Positions 46,501-57,352 of a stretch of DNA of 64,000 nucleotides are shown here, one piece after another; position 1 is the stretch's first letter; each line of letters starts with the position of its first letter. The notes under the pieces were generated by a model that had not been told where the DNA came from, made no database searches, and worked only from the letters and a program-made list of their open reading frames with translations. Both the position numbers and the translations under genes were made by a program. The DNA lies in contig NZ_CP015405.2 in assembly GCF_001689125.2 (NCBI RefSeq), positions 835,001-899,000 of the forward strand, in the 5' to 3' direction. This DNA is from Blautia pseudococcoides. GTDB lineage: Bacteria > Bacillota > Clostridia > Lachnospirales > Lachnospiraceae.

Positions 46501-46617
46501 CAAAACGATGCTGGTCACGCAGTCTTTATCAACCAGAAAGATGAATGGCAGGATTGGTCCGATACATCTGTCTGTGAAAATATTATTTTGAAGAGGGAAA
46601 AGGTAGAAAATGAGTGA
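43537..46617 (+). CDS. Thioester/Cna-B domain surface adhesin
   Basis: Secreted adhesin of 1026 residues. A signal peptide (about 1-25) precedes a long low-complexity arm (about 30-375) with four 12-residue repeats at bases 44191-44334 and a very acidic E-rich stretch. A thioester (TQXA-type) domain follows, with C435 in LYCVQ and Q493 in ATQYAIH placed to form the internal Cys-Gln thioester. Two Cna-B/SpaA domains come next (about 690-780 and 795-880; TGTYTVKEITAPKGYEL and EQTAPDGYEL), and a third, more distant one ends the protein. There is no LPXTG motif or terminal membrane helix. It overlaps the next gene by 8 bases. A thioester lets such adhesins bind host surfaces covalently. Confidence 0.88.
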   Translation: MRNWKKVLAAGLLAVLFSNAVCGQAISVEKGGGILYTDAMGQAIRTASEGKGPPFREGRVQERGLQSVEREKIAYHKEDAEHVNSQRRRLCSATGEEAEYSSGIKTGDKRTPGYEKDMESGQMSGTGQNSGLETGGREKSVPSTSAGSQKVSCHSGLAAGGMQKISGRSGVLRSGALCISGQETVQKRAIVQNPVVESKYKQKNRENICAKAKVDLMTAQIWRKTEEGRSVQIRRKTEKERSAQIRRKTEEVRSAQIQGKAEEQKAEQNPDDLNGTADSEPHVDVESPEDPGRPKEPDRSESAETGTGAKQSEEGDKSFGSGNTEESQGNEQEEENTEEKNTEEENQKEEEYKEEQDTPEKALEEPAPGQYSRISDMHMRSAVTSTIQVGWKESLGSIDPGLLSLDDPYNVSIKYVDSSDTDNPDMRGKWRLLYCVQYQHNAPEGQITWDGAGRVSPSIAYLMYWGCRYWGKESLWPNYRTGYGWKYDALATQYAIHIVNGEFSLNTLYNHLKGSKKEQFYNTINKMVNDADHPPYYTPFADGWRSFDYTLSETSVTWTAQAYNGKEGFITKWINQNLSDGLTDCSEYITSKKGTVDNGATVIWKDSGDASAFRIWIPKSQYLLLQEKGAKVTASISGGHSLYLAGWVYKSNNSKYQMVTMLEGGGGSAAHKKTVTAQIPKKAVSCYIDLQKADKETGETKPQGNAEFAGAVYEVKNKAGTVVDKMTTNSSGKATSVPLATGTYTVKEITAPKGYELDKKTYTVTFTNTDLNQSVYRKSVRSEEPVKKGSVTLKKISSESGKTLKGAVFYLYTGKNQKVGEYTTDEEGCITVNNLPWNSYFFIEQTAPDGYELSDKKIEFAINKESLGKTVELTAENTPRTVKIVLEKEINADEINFANGNPIFLFEVEGVDLEGNSHILHGITEFTEEYVEQEKNNDNKVRRTITFLELPAGTYTAHEMKVMRYSLKDITEISGGVRTLDTVEFDLIQNDAGHAVFINQKDEWQDWSDTSVCENIILKREKVENE
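44191..44334 (+). repeat. Four tandem 36-bp repeats in the adhesin gene
   Basis: Four in-frame units of 36 bases, each coding a version of QIRRKTEKERSA. The first three are nearly identical; the fourth is diverged. Copy number could vary between strains. Confidence 0.85.
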
Positions 46618-47191
46618 AGTCAGGAAAAGAGAGATGCTGAGAGAAGCTGCGGCACTGCTGCTGCTGATCCTTCTGCTGACAGCAGCCGGGTTAGCTGTGG
46701 GCGTGGGGAGTGCCTATTTCAGTGACCAGGACGCGCGCAGCAACCGGATCAAGCCAGGAGACAGCAATCTGGAGATAACGGAGGAATTCCATCCACCGGA
46801 TGAACTGAAGCCCGGTGAGGTCATAGCAAAAAGTGTGCAGATCACCAATAAAGGTAAATCAAGCTGCTTTGTGCGGTGCAGGCTTCTTCTGGATGATGAG
46901 GGAATCCTGCCCTATCTGAACCTGGGACCGGACACAGAAAACTGGGTAAAAGCGGAAGATGGATATTATTATTATAAAAGTGCGCTGGAGATAGGTGAGA
47001 TCACAACAGAACTGCTGAAACAAATTGAAGTGGCAAAAGATGCCCCGGAAGAACTTCTAAAGCGTGGTTTCTCCCTGAATGTCTATGCGGAATCCTACCA
47101 GCAGGGGCAGTTTTTAAAAGAGGCCTGGCAGGAAGCGTGGAAACATTTTGAAAAGAATCAGAAGGCGGGAAAAGAGGAGGGGATTGTATGA
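46610..47191 (+). CDS. TasA/CalY-like protein with SipW-type signal
   Basis: A 193-residue exported protein. The N-terminal hydrophobic segment (about 14-36) ends in the SAYFSDQD motif of SipW-dependent precursors. The rest resembles the beta-rich TasA/camelysin fold (KSVQITNKGKSSCFVRCR). Overlaps the adhesin gene by 8 bases and the next gene by 4. Probably a fibre or accessory subunit. Confidence 0.8.
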   Translation: MSEVRKREMLREAAALLLLILLLTAAGLAVGVGSAYFSDQDARSNRIKPGDSNLEITEEFHPPDELKPGEVIAKSVQITNKGKSSCFVRCRLLLDDEGILPYLNLGPDTENWVKAEDGYYYYKSALEIGEITTELLKQIEVAKDAPEELLKRGFSLNVYAESYQQGQFLKEAWQEAWKHFEKNQKAGKEEGIV

Positions 47192-47844
47192 GAAGAAAGA
47201 GATATTTTCAGACATCTTGTTTCTTCCTTCTGCTTTTGGGATTAAGCCTGCCCCGCCTTGTCTTTGCCGGGCAGACAGGATTGGAGAAGGCAAAGGGAAA
47301 AGTGGACATTAGGCTTGAAGAGTTTACCCTGGATAAAAAAGGCCGGGAGGTGCCATGGCAAGACTTGGAGGCTGTGATGCCGGGACAGGAGATCGTGAAG
47401 ATCCCCAGAGTTACCAATCTGCAGAATACATGTGAGATCAGAGCTAAGATTGAAGTTTCCATGGGTAAGAAAGTGAAGATTCCTGTCACGGAGGATATGA
47501 TAAAGGGAATGCCAAAAGGCTGGAAAAAGCGTGAGGACGGCTGGTATTACTATGAGAAAAAATTAAAAAAAGGTGAGAAGACAGATATCTTCCGTTCTTT
47601 CACGATCCCTCCGGAATGGAATACAAAATATGACGATAAAGGGAATATCAGAAAATATTATACGGAAAACAGTCTGGATATCGTAGTGACGGTGGAGGCT
47701 GTGGGAGACGGGGACTGGTCAAAAGAGGTACAGACTGTACATGCTCCGAAAACAGGGGATGATGCACCGGTCATTCTGGCAGCAGTTCTGTGTCTGGGGG
47801 CTTTAGCCGGAGCTTTTGCAGCCTGGAAATGGAGAAAGCCATGA
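47188..47844 (+). CDS. TasA-like surface protein with LPXTG-like anchor
   Basis: A 218-residue exported protein with an N-terminal signal (about 8-27) and a TasA-like core (KVDIRLEEFTLDKKG, then KIPRVTNLQNTCEIRAKIEVS). The C-terminus has a sorting-type signal: APKTGDD, a hydrophobic helix and KWRKP. It is the only protein in the operon with a wall anchor, so it may tether the others. No sortase gene is in the window. Confidence 0.75.
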   Translation: MRRKRYFQTSCFFLLLLGLSLPRLVFAGQTGLEKAKGKVDIRLEEFTLDKKGREVPWQDLEAVMPGQEIVKIPRVTNLQNTCEIRAKIEVSMGKKVKIPVTEDMIKGMPKGWKKREDGWYYYEKKLKKGEKTDIFRSFTIPPEWNTKYDDKGNIRKYYTENSLDIVVTVEAVGDGDWSKEVQTVHAPKTGDDAPVILAAVLCLGALAGAFAAWKWRKP

Positions 47845-48338
47845 AAAGGGCATGTTATCTGGCTGGGGAGATCGTTTACTGGGCACTATGCCTGGTATTG
47901 ATACTTAACCTTCTATTATGCATTATGGGGATACGCCCTTTTGTCGTGGTCAGCGGTTCCATGGAACCGGCTATAAAAACAGGAAGTATATCCTGGGTAA
48001 ATCTCCATGCAGATGCAAGCTGCATGGAACAGGGGGATATTCTGGCTTTTAAGAGAAATGACGGGGAATTAGTCCTGCATCGGATCGTCCGAAAGACAGA
48101 AGCAGGAATGGTGACTAAGGGGGATGCCAATCAAACGCCGGATCCGGCTTTGGTGAGAGAACACCAGATAAAAGGCCGGGTTTTGTTTACGGTTCCGTAT
48201 GTGGGAAAAGCATTTATGAGAAATGCAGGAGAGTTTGCCGTATTTTTTACAGTGGGCAGTGTGGTTTTATTTATATTACTAAAAACAGCGAAATTTTCAG
48301 GAGGAAAATACCATGAGAAAAATAACAATGAAAAATAA
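47841..48338 (+). CDS. sipW: SipW-type signal peptidase I
   Basis: An ER-type signal peptidase of 165 residues with N- and C-terminal membrane helices. The catalytic Ser is in VVSGSMEPAIKTG and the His in LVLHRIV (Ser-His type, unlike the Ser-Lys type of ordinary SipS). SipW processes TasA-type precursors. The ATG overlaps the previous stop (ATGA); longer frames from 47790 add no family sequence. Confidence 0.88.
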   Translation: MKRACYLAGEIVYWALCLVLILNLLLCIMGIRPFVVVSGSMEPAIKTGSISWVNLHADASCMEQGDILAFKRNDGELVLHRIVRKTEAGMVTKGDANQTPDPALVREHQIKGRVLFTVPYVGKAFMRNAGEFAVFFTVGSVVLFILLKTAKFSGGKYHEKNNNEK

Positions 48339-49005
48339 GAAACAAGCAGTGATCTTATGCCTGGCACTGGCAGCTATATTTCTGATTGGAAGTGCAGCAG
48401 CATATTTTACGGATACAGAACAGGTGAAAAATCATCTCACAATCGGTAAAGTGGATATCACACTGACAGAACCCAAGTGGGACGCAGTACCGGACAAAGA
48501 AAAACAGGATATTACTCCCAATAAAAAACTGATAAAGGACCCAAAAGTGACAAACGTAGGAATAAATGACGCCTTTGTCTTTGTCACAGTCCAGGTGCCT
48601 GTTGCCAATGTTATCACTGCAAATCAGGATGGCAGCAGAAACCCAAAGGCACTTACGGAACTCTATTCCTGGACTGTCAACAGCGGCTGGACAAAAATGG
48701 GAATTGCTGCAGACGTAAAAAATGAGAGTAATTTAGTTGTGGCTCATGAGTATAAATATGTATATGGAACAGAGTCAGTCTGTACTGCACTGGCAAAAGG
48801 AGTAACAACACCGGAGCTATTCAGTTCTGTGACATTTGCCAATGTGATTGAAGGTGAAAAGATGCCGGACGGAACTTCCATGGAGGAGGCGGAGACGGAT
48901 ATTGATCTGAAGGCTTTTGCGATCCAGACCACAGATCTTACGGAAAAGGATGTGACAGACCCGGCAAATGTATGGAAAATTTTTGAAACACAGAATAAAA
49001 CCTGA
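48313..49005 (+). CDS. TasA/CalY-like matrix protein
   Basis: A 230-residue exported protein. Signal helix (about 10-28) ends in SAAAYFTDTE, a classic SipW/TasA precursor site. The core KVDITLTEPKWD and DPKVTNVGINDAFVFVTVQVP matches camelysin/TasA. ATG follows AGGAGGAAAATACC and overlaps the sipW end by 26 bases. Likely major fibre subunit of a biofilm matrix. Confidence 0.85.
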   Translation: MRKITMKNKKQAVILCLALAAIFLIGSAAAYFTDTEQVKNHLTIGKVDITLTEPKWDAVPDKEKQDITPNKKLIKDPKVTNVGINDAFVFVTVQVPVANVITANQDGSRNPKALTELYSWTVNSGWTKMGIAADVKNESNLVVAHEYKYVYGTESVCTALAKGVTTPELFSSVTFANVIEGEKMPDGTSMEEAETDIDLKAFAIQTTDLTEKDVTDPANVWKIFETQNKT

Positions 49006-49018
49006 CAACGTAAAGTAA

Positions 49019-50410
<1,392 letters not shown>

Positions 50411-50506
50411 GAGGCAGTTCACCCCGGAGAAAACCTTTCCCGTGGCAGATGCTTGTGAACCGTAACAAAATATTTCCAGAAACAGGTCGGAATCGCCGAA
50501 AAACAG

Positions 50507-50535
50507 TTGAAATCTCGGAAATACTGTGATACACT
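50507..50535 (+). promoter_or_regulatory. secG promoter
   Basis: TTGAAA (50507-50512), 17-base spacer, TACACT (50530-50535). Confidence 0.6.
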
Positions 50536-50565
50536 AATTTTGTTTGACGATTAGGAGGTGTAATC

Positions 50566-50802
50566 ATGGAAATTTTGAGAATTGTACTGACGATTTTGTT
50601 CGTTATTGATTGTATTGGGTTGACCGTTATTATTCTGATGCAGGAAGGAAAATCTCAGGGACTGGGCACAATTGCTGGTATGGCTGATACCTATTGGGGT
50701 AAAAACAAGGGCCGTTCCATGGAAGGGGCACTGGTAAAAGCCACAAAAATCATGGGGATTTTGTTCTTCGTTCTGGCACTGGTTTTGAATCTGAAATTTT
50801 AA
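50566..50802 (+). CDS. secG: Preprotein translocase subunit SecG
   Basis: A 78-residue membrane protein with two helices (about 3-22 and 58-76) and the family loop QEGKSQGLGTIAG. It joins SecYE in the secretion channel. ATG follows TTAGGAGGTG. A terminator lies between it and rnr, so some transcripts stop here. Confidence 0.93.
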   Translation: MEILRIVLTILFVIDCIGLTVIILMQEGKSQGLGTIAGMADTYWGKNKGRSMEGALVKATKIMGILFFVLALVLNLKF

Positions 50803-50805
50803 GAG

Positions 50806-50843
50806 ATGGCACTCTTGCAGTCACGCAAGGGTGTCATATTTTT
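50806..50843 (+). terminator. Terminator between secG and rnr
   Basis: ATGGCACTCTTGC pairs with GCAAGGGTGTCAT, followed by ATTTTTAT. Only part of the transcripts need stop, since rnr has no obvious promoter of its own. Confidence 0.7.
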
Positions 50844-50878
50844 ATAGGCGGAACACGCCTTAAGTTAGGAGTAAATAT

Positions 50879-53107
50879 TTGAAAAAAAATGCACAAGTAA
50901 AAAAACGCAGAAAGATGCTGTATGAGATCATGTGCTGCAAAGAGTATACGCCCATGCGGGCAAAGGACCTGGCAGTGCTTCTGCAGATTCCGGCAGGAAA
51001 AAGGGATGAGCTTCATAAAACCCTGGACATGCTGCTGGAGGAAGGCAAAATAAGCATCAACAAGCGGGGCCGCTATGAGGCGGTGAGAAAAGAAAGCGTG
51101 AAGAAAGAAAAAGAACCTACCCGTGAATATGAAAAAAAGAATAGAGGAAAACGGGAATTCTATCTGACTGGAACTTTTGTGGGCAATGCCAAGGGGTTTG
51201 GCTTTGTGGAAGTGGAAGGTGAGGCGGAAGATATTTATATTCCGGAGGAACACACTGGCGACGCGCTCCACAAGGACACCGTGCAGGTGCGTATCTTAAA
51301 AGAGGAGCGTGACGGACGCCGCAGGGAAGGCGCAGTGGTCAAGGTTTTGGAACGTGGAATGAAAGAGGTTGTGGGCACATATGAGAAAAGTGACAGCTTC
51401 GGCTTTCTGGTTCCTGACAACAGAAAATTCTCCAGGGATATCTTTATTCCCATGGAACATTCTATGGGGGCTGTCAGCGGTGATAAGGTGATTGCGTCTA
51501 TCCGTAATTATGGCACCAGAAGCAGGAATCCGGAAGGGAAAGTAAAAGAGATCCTGGGACATCAGGGCGAAAAAGGCGTGGATGTTATGTCAGTGGCCAG
51601 AAGTTATGACCTGCCCATGGAATTTCCGGAAAAGGTATTGAACCAGGCGGAGAGAATCAAAGAAATCCTCAATGAGGGGGACTATTACGGACGCATGGAT
51701 TTGAGAGACTGGACCATGGTGACCATTGACGGTGAAGATGCAAAAGACCTGGATGACGCGGTCTCTGTTACCAAGGAAGGGGAGTTTTACCATCTGGGAG
51801 TGCATATTGCAGATGTAAGTAATTATGTGCAGTACAACAGCGCGATTGACAGAGAGGCATTGAAAAGAGGCACTAGTGTCTACCTGGTTGACAGGGTCAT
51901 TCCCATGCTGCCAAAGAAACTGTCCAATGGTATCTGTTCCCTGAATGCCGGTGAAGACCGCCTGGCACTGAGCTGTCTGATGGATATTGATAAAAAGGGC
52001 AATGTGATCGGCCATAAGATCGCCGAGACAGTCATCCATGTGGACAGGCGTATGACGTATACAAATGTGAAAAAGATCCTTCTTCATGAAGATGAGGAGG
52101 TTACCAGGGAATACGCGGAGCTGGCGCCCATGTTCTTTCTCATGCAGGAACTGTCAGGAATTTTGAGAAAGAGAAGAGGAAAGCGGGGAGCCATTGATTT
52201 TGATTTTCCGGAAAGCAAGATCAAACTGGATGAGAATGGCAGGCCCACGGAGATATATTCTTATGAACAGAACGTGGCCACGGAGATCATCGAAGATTTT
52301 ATGCTGCTGGCAAACGAGACGGTTGCGGAAGAGTATTATTTCAGGGATATTCCGTTTGTATACAGAACACATGATGATCCGGACCCTGAAAAGATGGAAG
52401 CAGTGCTTAGCATGGTACGCGGAACGGGAATTAAAGTGAAAAAGGCAAAACAGGAGATACACCCAAAAGAAGTACAGCGTATTCTGGATGAGATTGAGGG
52501 GAGGGACTGTGAGCCGTTCTTTTCCAGACTCCTTCTGCGCTCTATGAAACAAGCAAAATACACCACAGACTGCAGCGGGCATTTTGGACTGGCGGCCAGA
52601 TATTACTGCCATTTCACTTCCCCTATCAGGAGATATCCTGACCTGCAGATACACCGGATCATCAAAGAGACCATTCACGGAAGGATGACCCAGGAGAAGA
52701 AAAAGCATTATGCTGATTTTTTGGATGCAGTGGCCAACCAGTCCAGTACCCTGGAGCGCAGGGCAGAGGAAGTGGAACGGGAAACGGTGAAAATGAAGAA
52801 GGCAGAATATATGGCAGCCCATCTGGGAGAGATCTTTGAGGGGACCATATCCGGTGTTATGGAGTGGGGACTATATGTGGAGCTTTCCAATACTGTGGAA
52901 GGGCTGGTACATGTCAACACCCTGACAGATGACTATTATGTCTTTGACAGGGAACATTACAGTCTGACCGGTGAAACCACCAAGAGACAATATGTTATGG
53001 GACAAAAGATAAAGATACGGGTAGAGAATGCGGATATTGTCACAAAGACGGTGGATTTTTCGCCAGTAACCGGGGAGAGTGAAGAAATGGTGAGAGGAAA
53101 GGAATAA
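50879..53107 (+). CDS. rnr: Ribonuclease R
   Basis: 3'-5' exoribonuclease of 742 residues that degrades structured RNA and, with tmRNA/SmpB, faulty mRNAs. N-terminal helix-turn-helix and cold-shock domains (about 1-210), the RNB catalytic domain (about 250-590; [12 protein letters not shown] with the metal Asp residues) and a C-terminal S1 domain (about 640-725; [15 protein letters not shown]). It starts at TTG after TTAGGAG. smpB starts 5 bases after the stop. Confidence 0.96.
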   Translation: MKKNAQVKKRRKMLYEIMCCKEYTPMRAKDLAVLLQIPAGKRDELHKTLDMLLEEGKISINKRGRYEAVRKESVKKEKEPTREYEKKNRGKREFYLTGTFVGNAKGFGFVEVEGEAEDIYIPEEHTGDALHKDTVQVRILKEERDGRRREGAVVKVLERGMKEVVGTYEKSDSFGFLVPDNRKFSRDIFIPMEHSMGAVSGDKVIASIRNYGTRSRNPEGKVKEILGHQGEKGVDVMSVARSYDLPMEFPEKVLNQAERIKEILNEGDYYGRMDLRDWTMVTIDGEDAKDLDDAVSVTKEGEFYHLGVHIADVSNYVQYNSAIDREALKRGTSVYLVDRVIPMLPKKLSNGICSLNAGEDRLALSCLMDIDKKGNVIGHKIAETVIHVDRRMTYTNVKKILLHEDEEVTREYAELAPMFFLMQELSGILRKRRGKRGAIDFDFPESKIKLDENGRPTEIYSYEQNVATEIIEDFMLLANETVAEEYYFRDIPFVYRTHDDPDPEKMEAVLSMVRGTGIKVKKAKQEIHPKEVQRILDEIEGRDCEPFFSRLLLRSMKQAKYTTDCSGHFGLAARYYCHFTSPIRRYPDLQIHRIIKETIHGRMTQEKKKHYADFLDAVANQSSTLERRAEEVERETVKMKKAEYMAAHLGEIFEGTISGVMEWGLYVELSNTVEGLVHVNTLTDDYYVFDREHYSLTGETTKRQYVMGQKIKIRVENADIVTKTVDFSPVTGESEEMVRGKE

Positions 53108-53111
53108 AATT

Positions 53112-53579
53112 ATGGGAAAAGAATCAGGGATTCGTCTGATCGCAAACAACAAAAAAGCTTATCATGATTATTTTATAGAGGATACCTATGAGGCGGGGAT
53201 CGAGCTTGCAGGCACAGAGGTAAAGTCCATGCGCATGGGAAAATGCAGCATCAAGGAATCTTTTATCCAGATTGACCGGGGTGAGGTCTTTGTTTATGGC
53301 ATGCATATCAGTCCTTATGAGAAGGGAAATATTTTTAATAAAGACCCTCTCAGAACCAGAAAACTTTTGCTGCATCAGTATGAAATACGCAAGATCGCGG
53401 GAAAAATAGCAGAGAAAGGATATACTCTGGTACCGCTTAAAGTTTACTTTAAAGGCAGCCTTGTGAAAGTGGAGATCGGAATCGCAAAAGGCAAGAAGCT
53501 GTACGATAAGAGACAGGATATTGCCAAGAAGGACCAGAAAAGAGAAGCTGAGCGGGAATTCAAAGTAAAGAACCTGTAA
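53112..53579 (+). CDS. smpB: SsrA-binding protein SmpB
   Basis: A 155-residue partner of tmRNA in trans-translation. [22 protein letters not shown] and the [23 protein letters not shown] tail are diagnostic. Its RNA partner (ssrA) lies 8 kb away at 61701-62049 on the other strand instead of directly downstream. Confidence 0.97.
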   Translation: MGKESGIRLIANNKKAYHDYFIEDTYEAGIELAGTEVKSMRMGKCSIKESFIQIDRGEVFVYGMHISPYEKGNIFNKDPLRTRKLLLHQYEIRKIAGKIAEKGYTLVPLKVYFKGSLVKVEIGIAKGKKLYDKRQDIAKKDQKREAEREFKVKNL

Positions 53580-53622
53580 GAACCGCATAGTAATAAATCC
53601 AGTGAAAAGCGAGGAGACCAAT

Positions 53623-55302
53623 ATGAAATTTTGTGACATGCCCTATGAGAGAATTGTTTTTGATAAGGTAAAAGAGGAACTGCTGGGACTGATGGAGGCC
53701 TTTAAAATGGCGAAAAGCGCACAGGAACAGTTTGAAATCCATAAAAAGTATTATCGGCTCTCAGATAAAGTGTCCACACAGGTGACCCTGGCATCCATCC
53801 GGCACAGTATGGATACCACAGATGCTTTTTATGAAAAAGAAAAGGCTTATTATGATGAGCAGGTTCCTGCCTACAGCAACTTGTCTGTGGAATATTTGAA
53901 ACTGTTGTATCATTCTTTGTACCGGGAGGAACTGGAGCAGATAATCGGGCCTGTGGCTTTTAAAAATATGGAACTTTCCTTCCGCTCTGTGAGTGAATCG
54001 GTGATTCCCCTCATGCAGGAGGAAAATGCCCTGGTGACAGAATATGAAAAACTGCTGGCCGGTGCAAAAATAGACTGGGATGGGGAGACTTTAAATCTGT
54101 CTCTGTTAGGTCCTTACCTCAAGCACAAAGACCCCAAAGTCCGCAGAAAGGCCTATGAAAAACAGAATGCATTTTTTATGAGTATTGGGGACCGGTTGGA
54201 TGAACTGTATGATAAGCTGGTAAAGAACAGGGCGCTTCAGGCAAAAGAGCTGGGATTTGAAACCTATACAGAACTGGGATATCTGCGCATGCAGAGGAAC
54301 AGTTACCAGAGAGAACAGGTGGAGAATTTAAGGCGGCAGGTAAAGGAAGTATTTGTTCCGTTCGCGGAAAGCCTGTATGAGCAGAGGAGAAAGCGTCTGG
54401 GGCTTACAAAGATGTATTTTTCAGATGAGCAGGTGTATGGAACGGAAGGGAATCCCCAGCCTTTTGGTACACCGGAAGAGATTCTGGAAGCCGGACAGAA
54501 AATGTACGGGGAGCTTTCCAAAGAGACCAGAGAATTCTTTGATTTTATGATAGAGAATGAATTGCTGGATGTGTTTGGAAGAAAGACAAAAGCAGTAGGC
54601 GGATATATGACATATATACCGGACTATAAGTCTCCGTTCATTTTTGCCAACTTTAACGGAACCAGTGATGATGTGAATGTGATCACCCATGAGTGTGGTC
54701 ATGCGTTTCAGGGATATCTGGCATCCGAAGACCTCATTCGTGAACACGCAGATATCGGCATGGAGACTGCAGAGATCCATTCCATGTCTATGGAATTCTT
54801 TGCAGAGCCCTGGTATTCACTGTTTTTTGCAGGAGAAGAGGCAAAGGCATATCAGGAAATGCATCTGGAGGATGCGGTTCTATTTATCCCGTACGGATGC
54901 ATGGTGGATGAATTCCAGCACCGGATTTATGACAAACCGGATATGACGCCGGCTGAAAGAAAATCCGTCTGGAAGGAACTGGAACATGTCTATAAGCCTC
55001 ATTTGGATTACGGCAGCCTGCAGTTCTATGCGGATGGAGGTTACTGGCAGAGACAGCATCATATATACAGTTTTCCTCTCTACTATATCGACTATGTGAT
55101 CGCACAGCTCTGTGCCTTTGAATATAAAAATAAAATGCAGGAAAATTATGAGGAGGCTTGGAAGAGTTATTTAAAGCTCTGCAGACTATCAGCCTCAGAT
55201 TATTTTGAAAATCTTCTTCAGAAAGCCGGTCTGCGTTCCCCCTTTGAGGATGGGTGTATCCAGGAAATAGTAGATAAATTAAGAAAAGATATTTTCAGAT
55301 AA
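53623..55302 (+). CDS. M3-family oligoendopeptidase (PepF-like)
   Basis: Zinc peptidase of 559 residues, cytoplasmic. The zinc site HECGHAF has H356, E357 and H360, with a further Glu in the METAEIHSMSMEFF segment. It probably degrades short peptides. ATG 53623 follows GCGAGGAG; an in-frame ATG at 53602 lacks such a site. The gene ends close to a hairpin shared with the converging ABC genes. Confidence 0.92.
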   Translation: MKFCDMPYERIVFDKVKEELLGLMEAFKMAKSAQEQFEIHKKYYRLSDKVSTQVTLASIRHSMDTTDAFYEKEKAYYDEQVPAYSNLSVEYLKLLYHSLYREELEQIIGPVAFKNMELSFRSVSESVIPLMQEENALVTEYEKLLAGAKIDWDGETLNLSLLGPYLKHKDPKVRRKAYEKQNAFFMSIGDRLDELYDKLVKNRALQAKELGFETYTELGYLRMQRNSYQREQVENLRRQVKEVFVPFAESLYEQRRKRLGLTKMYFSDEQVYGTEGNPQPFGTPEEILEAGQKMYGELSKETREFFDFMIENELLDVFGRKTKAVGGYMTYIPDYKSPFIFANFNGTSDDVNVITHECGHAFQGYLASEDLIREHADIGMETAEIHSMSMEFFAEPWYSLFFAGEEAKAYQEMHLEDAVLFIPYGCMVDEFQHRIYDKPDMTPAERKSVWKELEHVYKPHLDYGSLQFYADGGYWQRQHHIYSFPLYYIDYVIAQLCAFEYKNKMQENYEEAWKSYLKLCRLSASDYFENLLQKAGLRSPFEDGCIQEIVDKLRKDIFR

Positions 55303-55306
55303 AAGA

Positions 55307-55333
55307 AACGGCCGGGGATTGTCCCGGCCGCTG
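55307..55333. terminator. Shared hairpin between pepF-like gene and ABC permease gene
   Basis: CGGCCGGG pairs with CCCGGCCG around GATTGT. On the minus strand it is followed by TTTCTTTT, so it is a good terminator for the ABC operon; on the plus strand the tail is weak. Confidence 0.7.
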
Positions 55334-55355
55334 TAAAGCATATAAGTTTTCCTGT

Positions 55356-56363
55356 CTAGGAACTTTTGCGGTGATTTATAAAAAGATATACGGTCAGCCA
55401 GACAATGCAGTGAAACAGAAGCACACAGATGTATTTTGGTATTTGTCTGGCAGACCCGGTTATGAGATCCAGAATTCCGTAAAAAGCCGCACTGGATGGC
55501 AGCAGATACGTTAAGGTATACAGAACGCTGTTTTTTGAAAGAATCAAATAAAACAGCACCGGAGGTGCGAGAAACAGTATCATAATTATCTTGATACACA
55601 CAATCCCGGACATAAGCCCATCTGAAAAGTGTCCAATGAATAATCCCACAAGAGCAGCTAAGAAAGCGGACAAAATAATGATCAAGACCAAGGGGAGCAT
55701 CATGTTGGATTGTATATGTGTACAGATTAATACTGTGAGAACAGCGGACAGCACGGCACCCATATACCCAAGAGAAATTTTCTGAACCATATAGTTCATC
55801 TTAGTCATAGGTATCACTTCATTAACAAATCCAATTCCTTCTTCTTTTTCACTGATCATATTCATAGCATTGAACGTACACCCCATGAACAGTGCAGTTA
55901 CCAATGTAATGGCGGTCAAAAGTGATTTTAAACTATCATTGCTTTTGCCCGGCTGAATATCCCTTTCATATGAGGACAGTTTTATGCGCTCCTTATATAG
56001 CTGTGGGAGGGTATTTCCTATAACAGTATTTACTTCCAGTTCGTCACCGGAAAGAATAGCTGTAATGTCTTTTCCTTTTTGTATTACTCCAATAAGCTGT
56101 GTGGAGGGTTCATTGACTGCAATCCTCAGATCCCCCATGTTCTCAAAAGTTTCCACCCGGCCTATGCTCTGAAGCCAAGAGGCAGTATCAGGTCTGAGAT
56201 TTCCTTTGACGGCAGCGAAAGCAGTTTCACTGACAGAGGTAAAGCCAATGCCTGACAGCAGGTTGATAGCTGATCCGGCCAGGATAGGAAGGAGAAAGGT
56301 CAGAATACACATTTTGTCCCGGCGAATGTTTTTTAACTGAAATTTTATTCCAAGCAATGTCAT
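55356..56363 (-). CDS. ABC-2 type transporter permease (second)
   Basis: A membrane protein of about 335 residues with a hydrophobic N-terminus, a large extracytoplasmic part (about 45-160) and five to six C-terminal helices. It fits the ABC-2/CcmB-like exporter permeases. The start overlaps the stop of the other permease (ATGA); a frame running to 56630 is a read-through of the neighbour. Two different permeases with one ATPase suggest a heteromeric exporter for a peptide or lipid. Confidence 0.8.
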   Translation of the reverse strand: MTLLGIKFQLKNIRRDKMCILTFLLPILAGSAINLLSGIGFTSVSETAFAAVKGNLRPDTASWLQSIGRVETFENMGDLRIAVNEPSTQLIGVIQKGKDITAILSGDELEVNTVIGNTLPQLYKERIKLSSYERDIQPGKSNDSLKSLLTAITLVTALFMGCTFNAMNMISEKEEGIGFVNEVIPMTKMNYMVQKISLGYMGAVLSAVLTVLICTHIQSNMMLPLVLIIILSAFLAALVGLFIGHFSDGLMSGIVCIKIIMILFLAPPVLFYLILSKNSVLYTLTYLLPSSAAFYGILDLITGSARQIPKYICVLLFHCIVWLTVYLFINHRKSS

Positions 56364-57352
56364 CCCTCCTTTGCCATTTCCCGAACCAGTGCCTGGCGAA
56401 CGGCTGTAAACAATAGGATAATGGCAGCTGTACAGGCAGTATAGTAAAGAATTCCCGCCGGTTTTACACCGAAGTATGCGTATTTCATAGCCATAAACAA
56501 GTGATACATAGGATGGTACACGATCCAGTCCCAGGAAATACCCGTCTGTCCTGCGAGAAATACAGGCGTTGTGATAAATACGGCGAATACAAGATACAGA
56601 AGAGAAAATTGTCGGAAACCCTGCAGGCATATAGCGGAGAAGAAGCCTGTAAGTGCCATGACAGCCGAAAGAATACCTGCCTGGACCATAACTGCAGGCA
56701 GTACAGAAAATCCCTCCAAAGGTCCCAGGTTTATCAGTGTGAGTAAAACGGAGAAGATTAAGTCTGCCAGAACGAAGAGTGTCAGTTTTGTGAGAATAAA
56801 GGCTGCCCGGCTTACCGGCAGTGTACTGTGTACCCGGATCACACCCATCTGTTTTTCTTTGTAAAGTGTTGAGGCAAGACCAAGAAAACCTACAGCGGAC
56901 AATTCAAAAAAGAGAAACTCGCAGGTGATCTCCCGCCGGCTTTTCATCTCTTTGTCATGAGATCCTATAATTTCAGCTTTTGTTGGGTCTGTAGAAGAAA
57001 GCAGTGACACTGCGTAAGCCGCCCGGCTGTTGTCCGTGCTCTCCAAACCGGAAGATACCATATAAATCCGCGGAATCTGGCCTGAAGCGTCGATGCCCAC
57101 GGAATAGCCGTCCGAACAGGCCTCATGCAATTGTTTTAGGGTATCCGCTTTCACGGTTTTTGGTGCGGCCACAGATTGAAGGCTGTGAGGATCATAGAGG
57201 TATACCGGGTATATTCCCTGGTCCAGGCGCACATAGACCAGATGAATATAGCAGGAATAGAGGATTAGGGAACCAAGCGCCAGCAGGAAAAACTTTGATG
57301 CCATCATCAGACGCAGATCTTTTTTTACCAAAGACAACAGAGCATGTCCCAT
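56360..57352 (-). CDS. ABC-2 type transporter permease (first)
   Basis: A 330-residue membrane protein. One N-terminal helix (about 20-40), an extracytoplasmic part (about 45-145) and five helices from about 150. Low general similarity to named families, but the layout and neighbours support an ABC-2 permease. ATG follows GGAAAGGGG. It overlaps the ATPase gene by a base. Confidence 0.8.
   Translation of the reverse strand: MGHALLSLVKKDLRLMMASKFFLLALGSLILYSCYIHLVYVRLDQGIYPVYLYDPHSLQSVAAPKTVKADTLKQLHEACSDGYSVGIDASGQIPRIYMVSSGLESTDNSRAAYAVSLLSSTDPTKAEIIGSHDKEMKSRREITCEFLFFELSAVGFLGLASTLYKEKQMGVIRVHSTLPVSRAAFILTKLTLFVLADLIFSVLLTLINLGPLEGFSVLPAVMVQAGILSAVMALTGFFSAICLQGFRQFSLLYLVFAVFITTPVFLAGQTGISWDWIVYHPMYHLFMAMKYAYFGVKPAGILYYTACTAAIILLFTAVRQALVREMAKEG

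Noticed and set aside
56364..56630. N-terminal extension of the second ABC-2 permease
   Set aside because: It overlaps the first permease gene in another frame and is not hydrophobic in the manner of the family; the ATGA overlap gives a better start.
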